Part shown: one piece after another, positions 58,885-64,000 of the stretch
Layout of the letters: each line of letters begins with the position of its first letter
Numbering within the stretch: the first letter of the stretch is position 1
Source of the DNA: Rugalucina vietnamica
Lineage: Eukaryota > Mollusca > Bivalvia > Lucinida > Lucinidae
Direction of reading: 5' to 3'
NCBI GenBank assembly: GCA_964017185.1
Contig: OZ024874.1
Location: 54,787,356 to 54,851,355 of the forward strand
Length of the DNA: 64,000 nucleotides
Position numbers and translations under genes: made by a program
Notes under the pieces: model-generated
What the model was told of the DNA's origin: nothing
Database searches by the model: none
What the model saw: only the letters and a program-made list of their open reading frames with translations

Positions 58885-60375
58885 GATGTGTTTATCAAAT
58901 ACAAGAGAAGCACTTGGGCACTAACAAGCAAGTCTACATGGCTGTTGTTGATCTGAAAGCAATTGATCGATTCCTGAGGGATGTAATCTGGTGGCCAATG
59001 CGAAACTAAGAATAGACGAATGACTACTGTGTCTGGTCCAGTCCATGTATAAGACCATGACAAGCAGGGTTAGAGTGGATACAGTTCAGGAGTTTGGTGT
59101 CAAAGTAGGTGTTCATCAGGGCTCTCTATCCTTAGCCCGCTACTCTTCATTATTGTGCTATAAGTCTCCCCGTACATCATCCATAGTGCAGATTATATTT
59201 TTATTTAGGTCCTTTGTGATCAGTAAAGATATTCAGAGTGTTCAAAACACTCACGTTTAGAAACATAATTCTAAGCAATGTTTGAATTATTTGACCACGT
59301 TTAGGAATATGTCTTTGAATTAGACTTCTCGTGTAAATTTTCGAAATTACAGTACAATAGTCTGGCTTTCGTCGCCGGTTTTAACAGGGCTACTGATGAG
59401 GGTTCATTACCCGAAATTGTACAATATAGTCCATACTATCTCCCTTTGAATGTTTTTACTGCTTCCAAAGGATCAAACCTTTATATTTTATTTAACCAGG
59501 GAGTTCTGCACAGGCTGCCCTTGGGTTCTGCTGTATGCAGATGACTTATGACACTGTCGAGTCCATGGAAGAACAACCTGTAAGACTTGGAAAGCAGAGA
59601 TTGATAGGAAAGTTCTTTGAGTTAACATTGGGAAGACAAAGATCATGGTCTCTGTCCTCAATCTGAACCTTCTGAAAAAAATCTGGAAAGAATCCATGTG
59701 GCGTCTGTCAAGCAGGTGTAGGAAGAAATGCCATCTTCTGTGGTGGATGCTTGTCCTGGATCCACAAGAAATGCAATGGAATCAAAGGCTCCTTGCGCCG
59801 TGATCCTTATTACAGCTGTGCTGGCTGCCTAGGAAAGGCGCGTCCCATAAATGGAAGGCTAGTGAAGGAAGTTCTAGTTGATGGTGAAAAAGTTGAAGCT
59901 GTACCAGAGTTCTTTTTTATATGGGAGACATGCTTTCTGCTGGCGGAGGTTGTGAACTGGCTGCGGTCACGAACTGCAAATCAGCCTAGGGCAAGTTCCG
60001 CCAACTACTCCCTCTCCACACCAATCGCAAGCTGCCACGTTTGACCAGAGGTCAAGTGTATTCAACTTATGTACTGCCCGGCACATGCAGCAGAAACATG
60101 GGCAATGACTGGCTACACTTTGTCGCCTACAGCGCATTGACCATGCAATGATGTGCTGGATCTGTAATTTCAAGGCGAATAATGAAGTAAGCTCAGACTC
60201 CCTTCTCTCAAAGCTTAGACTTCAGTCTTTGCTCCACATGATGAGATGGTATGGACATGTAGAGCGCATTAAAGGCTTTATTTCTCAAGTACGCATTCTA
60301 AATGTAGTTGCACAGAATAGATCCGGCAAGCTAAGGAAATCATGGGATGAAGTGTTGTTAAACGACTAAAACAAG
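58885..60375 (+). mobile_element. LINE relic with PHD-like zinc finger
   Basis: Reverse-transcriptase landmarks appear in several frames: VYMAVVDLK then RDVIWW, MYKTMTSRVRV, FGVKVGVHQGS, and LLYADD. A Cys/His cluster follows (CGVCQAGVG, FCGGCLSWIHKKCNGIKG, CAGC), then LVDGEKVEAVPEFF, SSDSLLSKLRLQS and MMRWYGHVER near the end. The order RT, finger and C-terminal region fits a known invertebrate LINE type. The frame shifts several times, so it is dead. A family D repeat (59160-59497) splits it between the HQGS and YADD motifs. Confidence 0.75.
59160..59497 (-). repeat. Family D repeat inserted in the LINE
   Basis: Begins AGTCTCCCCGTACATCATCC and contains GATCAGTAAAGATATTCAG, GTCGCCGGTTTTAACAGGG and TTTACTGCTTCCAAAGGATC. 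LINE text resumes at GGGAGTTCTGCACAGGCTGC. Confidence 0.75.
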
Positions 60376-60429
60376 GTTAGACTGGATACTGCCGATATCC
60401 GTAGAATCTCTCAGAGTGGAGAGGTCGTC

Positions 60430-61000
60430 TAAGAATAAAAATAAAACCGGGATCCTTTAAGAGCAGTGAGTATATTTGTGAGAAAGGTGATGGGCCATAC
60501 CGCGGTTTCGCCGTTTCAAGCCTCTTCAGTGACCCTTTAGAATTGGCAATATTGAGCCTAAGAGCCAAAGAGAATTGCTGTAATTTTGCAACTTTTAACA
60601 GGGTAGTCAATAATAAAGACTTGTTTAATTAAAATGGGACCAATTGCAGTAAACGTTGGTTAGAAAATGAATCTTTAAACGATAATAATTTTCTGATTTC
60701 TCAAAATACCCTCTCTGATCTCAAAGGACCAAAAGGAAATTATAATCTGCACTATGAATGCCGTACGGGGAGACTTTAGGGCCGCCACACGGCACAACAC
60801 CAGCTGCAGTAACAGCAAATAAAATAAAACTGAGATCCTTTAAGAGCAGTGAGTATATTTGTGAGAAAGGTGATGGGCCATACCGCGGTTTCAGCTATTC
60901 AAGCCTCTTCAGTGACCTTTTAGATTTGGCAAAATGGAGCCAAAGAGAATTGCTGTTATATTGCAACTTTTAACATGAGGACAAAGGACTATAAAAAGGA
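60430..61000 (+). repeat. Two family D copies
   Basis: Copies start near 60432 and 60815, each with GATCCTTTAAGAGCAGTGAG, GGGCCATACCGCGGTTTC and CTCTTCAGTGACC. Between them is GCCGCCACACGGCACAACAC, as in the array at 29-30 kb. Confidence 0.75.
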
Positions 61001-62086
61001 TATGATGATGATATGATCAGTTGACAGACTTAGAAGATGCATGCAAATGATTGATGGGAAATAATTTAATCATAGGAAGCTCACCACAAACATAAATTGT
61101 CAATTTCTAGTTTAAATATATGCATAGGTATGCACTATAGGGATCAAACATGCGTTTTTATATGATTAATACGTTTTGATATTCAGTTAGCCAGTGAACT
61201 CGTGCGAGCTTAGAAAGAAAGTACAATGACATATATCTTGTATTAATGACATTTACTTTACAATGAAAGTGATATTAAACTGATACAGTCTTGGTGTATT
61301 TAAAAATGAATATTCATGAATATGCTAATTGGCTGTTGTTAATTTATGATTCTTTATGGTGTAGAAATATCAAAGCCACAGTTATCAATCTCATTTAACA
61401 TTTTACATCATTCAGAGAATGAGATGTGATTTATTGTTTTTTTTCAAGTTTTTGGCAACACAATAAGATCTTTTAATATTCATAAATATGCAAACTCCAT
61501 TGGAAAGAACAATCATTACGCTTCATTTTGGTATCAATACTGATGTTCTATGATGAACAGGACCTAAGCTTTAAGCAATTAACTGATAGATAAGGGCATA
61601 CAAAGTCTTAAAATGTTTTAAAATGAATATTCATGAACATGCTAATTAGCTTTTTTTATTTATGATAATTTATGGTCTAGCAATATCAAAGCCATAGATA
61701 TCCATTTCATTTAACATCATTCAGAAAGTAAGATGTGTTTTTTCTCAATTTTAGCCAAAACAGTAAGATCTCATTAATATTCATAAATATGCAAATTAGG
61801 TAATTTGCATATTGGAACTTTATTTGAAAGCACAATTATTTAGCTTCATTTTGGTATCAATATTGTTGTTCTATGATGAAAGGAACCTAAGATATGAGCA
61901 ATTTACTACTTGTACACATTTCACAACTGTCGGCCATTTTGTTTTTGGCGGCCATCTTGAAAATGTCGGAATTTCAAGTGGCTAGGGATCAGAATTTAAT
62001 GTGTGTCATGTAAAGAGCATATGGTGAAAATTTCATGCTTGTATCATCAACTGAAGTATTTTCTCATTAAGCCGCTCCACTATTAG

Positions 62087-63905
62087 GAAAACACGTCCGT
62101 GCAATAAAATACAATGTACATCCTTAAACTCCACTTTTCCTGATCGTTGCCTATTTGTACCTTTTTATATAGTAAAACTGGGGTATAGAGGGATTTGCCT
62201 TTTTTAGCTCACCTGAGCCGTCAGGCTCACAAGGTGAGCTTATAGTATACCCATGCTCCGGCGTCCGTCCGTCCGTCGTCCGTCCGTCGTCCGTCGTCCG
62301 TCGTCCGTCCGTCCGTCGTCCACCATTTTCAAAGATCTTCTCCTCTGAAACCGCTTGGCCAATCAAAGCCAAATTTTACATGAAGCATCTATGGGAAGGG
62401 GGAACCAATGTGTATATAAATAATCCAGGTCACATGACCAAGATGGCCGCCATGCCCATATATGGTAAAAACCCTTCAAAAATCTTCTTCTCCGGAACCA
62501 CTGGACCGATTTCAACCAAACTTTGCATGAAGCATTAATGGCTCAAGCACTACAATGTGTATATAAATCATGACCCTATAATGACCTTGACCTATTTTAC
62601 GGCAAGGTCAACATAGGTCGCGAATGCATTTGAATGGGAAAAATTGTTAAATTGCCATTAAAAGGAAAAATCTTGCAGAAAATGAGCAGTAGGACTGAAT
62701 ATTAATGATTCTGAAAAAAATTGGGCACCAGGGGCTCATCCGCCCCCACCCCGGGGCAATATACATGTATATCTCCATAATATTCAAACATCTTCTCCTC
62801 TGAAACCGCTTGGCCAATCAAAGCGAAATTTTATGTGAAGCATCAATAGGAAGGGGTAACAAATATGTATATAAAAAATCCAGGTCACATGACCAAGATG
62901 GCCGCCATGCCCATATATGGTAAAAACCGTTCAAAAATCTTCTTCTCCAGAACCGGTTGACCGATTTCAACGAAACTTGGCACAAAGCATCGATGGCTCA
63001 AGCACTACAATGTGTATATAAATCATGACCCTGTGATGACCTTGACCTATTTTACGGGAAGGTCAACATAGGTCACCAATGCATTTGAATGGGGAAAACT
63101 TTTAAAATGTCATTTAAAGTGAAAGTCTTGCAGGAAATGGGCAGTAGGACTGGATATTAATGATTCTGAAAAAAATTGGAACCCAGGGGCTCATCTGCCC
63201 CCACCCCGGGGCAATATACATGTATATTTCCATAATATTCAAACGTCTTCTCCTCTGAAACCGCTTGGCCAAACAAAGCCAAATTTTAAGTGAAGCATCT
63301 ATAGAATGGGGGAATCAATGTGTATATAAATAATCTAGGTCACATGACCAAGATGGCCGCCATGCCCATATATGGTAAAAACCCATCAAAAATCATCTTC
63401 TCTGAAACCAATAGACTGATTTCAAGGAAACTTGGCGTGAGGCATCGATGGCTAAAGTACTCCAATGTATATATACTAGTAAATCATGACCCTGTGATGA
63501 CCTTGACCAAGTTTATGGCAAGGTCAACATGGGTTGCCTGTGCATCTGAATTGGGAAAACTGTTAAAATGTCATTTGAAGGAAAAAGCCAACAGGAAATT
63601 GGCAAATGGACAGAATATTGAAGATTCTGAAAAAAGAAAATGGCCCAAGGGCTTATCTGCCCCTGCACTGGAGTTAAATACCATAATGTTCAAACATGTT
63701 TATTGGTATATGCAGCTGATCTCAGGTGAGCGTTTACAGGACCATTGGTCCTCTGGTTCTTATTTTTGGTCCAAAATATAGATTGTGTACCCACAACCAA
63801 TATTTTGAAAAATATATTAAAAATATCGAACTTCTTTCGATGAAATTTTCATTTTTTTTACAGCTGAAAATAATCTCTATATGATTCCATGAGCAAGTTT
63901 TCATA
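62087..63905 (+). mobile_element. MITE family C interrupted by family G (composite)
   Basis: The left C part (GGAAAACACGTCCGTGCAAT) runs to about 62205. The right C part resumes at about 63758 with TATTTTTGGTCCAAAATATAG and ends CATGAGCAAGTTTTCATAAT. Within the left part, 28 bases (62139-62166) match the right end of the 44592 retroposon and interrupt the ACTTTTATATAG text. Confidence 0.75.
62206..63757 (+). repeat. Family G repeat, most complete copy
   Basis: Starts with the hairpin AGCTCACCTGAGCC..GGCTCACAAGGTGAGCT and a CGTC-rich run (62252-62322). Three body units of about 455 bp follow (62330, 62785, 63240), each with CTCTGAAACCGCTTGGCC, ATGACCAAGATGGCCGCC, CCATATATGGTAAAAACC and a TGACCTTGACC..CAAGGTCAACAT pair. 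It ends CAGGTGAGCGTTTACAGG then ACCATTGGTCCTCTGG. The 153-codon ORF at 63320 is inside this repeat and is not a gene. Confidence 0.85.
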
Positions 63906-64000
63906 ATTTTGAGATTTATTTGGTTTTTAGCGCAGAGTCGAACTTCTTCTTCGTCGTGGCTCCAAACATGATTCGTTTTGAACACCCAGAGACGGTCATG
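63906..64000. other. Right edge, nothing identified
   Basis: 95 bp without recognisable content. Confidence 0.3.

Larger units (their letters stand above)
54386..62082. mobile_element. Giant AT-rich inverted-repeat element (7.7 kb)
   Basis: Ends TAGTGGAGCGGCTTA and TAAGCCGCTCCACTA with TTA on both sides (54383-54385; 62083-62085). A TA duplication with ends GTGGAGCGG is the alternative reading. Inverted ends run about 54386-55215 and 61205-62082, and each is itself two repeats of about 420 bp carrying AACAACAATATTGATACCA and ATTCATGAATATGC. The 6-kb interior is very AT-rich with many TTCATGAATAT and ATGCAAAT motifs. It hosts a LINE (58885-60375) and family D pieces. No transposase ORF. GGCCGCC blocks near both outer ends match the family G landmark ATGGCCGCC. 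Confidence 0.75.

Noticed and set aside
63320-63781. 153-codon ORF, among the longest in the window
   Set aside because: Lies wholly in the third body unit and end of a family G repeat; other G copies are not open in this frame.

Overview
The window looks like nuclear DNA of a mollusc, most likely a bivalve. It is intron-rich, AT-rich and saturated with short non-autonomous repeats (palindromic MITEs, tRNA-derived SINEs, short LINE tails, gene-poor terminal-inverted-repeat elements), and its multi-exon genes have animal-type GT-AG introns. Nothing is bacterial: there are no operons, ribosome-binding sites or CRISPR arrays. No intact transposase, integrase or viral gene was seen. Species is not assigned.

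Layout. 1-2150 is a 31-bp satellite with a higher-order period near 1,045 bp. 2.5-5.9 kb is nested repeats. 5977-8197 (+) carries the last three coding exons of a TMEM179/TMEM179B-family membrane protein; its upstream exons are probably left of the window. 8.2-12.3 kb holds MITEs, a CR1-like LINE scrap and a 1.2-kb element with 317-bp inverted ends and TA duplications. 14.2-17.4 kb is bounded by inverted arrays of three 43-bp units. 17.5-18.0 kb is a LINE reverse-transcriptase C-terminus. 18408-19163 (+) is an unrecognised 251-codon gene. 20178-28670 (-) is a complete ten-exon SLC22 organic ion transporter gene (617 codons plus stop), whose exon phases all close.

29-33 kb is a repeat array plus SINEs. 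33338-48875 holds two near-identical giant elements side by side (7.3 and 8.2 kb). Each has about 0.8-0.95 kb inverted ends that carry tRNA-like Pol III promoter boxes. Differences between the two copies give natural filled and empty sites for several smaller insertions. 49.6-50.2 kb is a LINE tail split by a cruciform MITE. 51.2-52.0 kb is a GC-rich repeat built of GCG/AACGCC-like motifs. 53380-53435 may be a first coding exon with a signal peptide. 54386-62082 is a 7.7-kb AT-rich element with about 0.85-kb inverted ends, rich in octamer-like ATGCAAAT motifs and hosting a LINE with a PHD-like zinc finger. 62.1-63.9 kb is a composite of two repeat families nested in a recurrent way.

The three host genes seen (TMEM179-like, the orphan and SLC22) show no obvious functional link. 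The window is mainly a record of layered transposition in and around ordinary genes. All similarity statements come from reading the sequence by eye; no search or alignment program was run.
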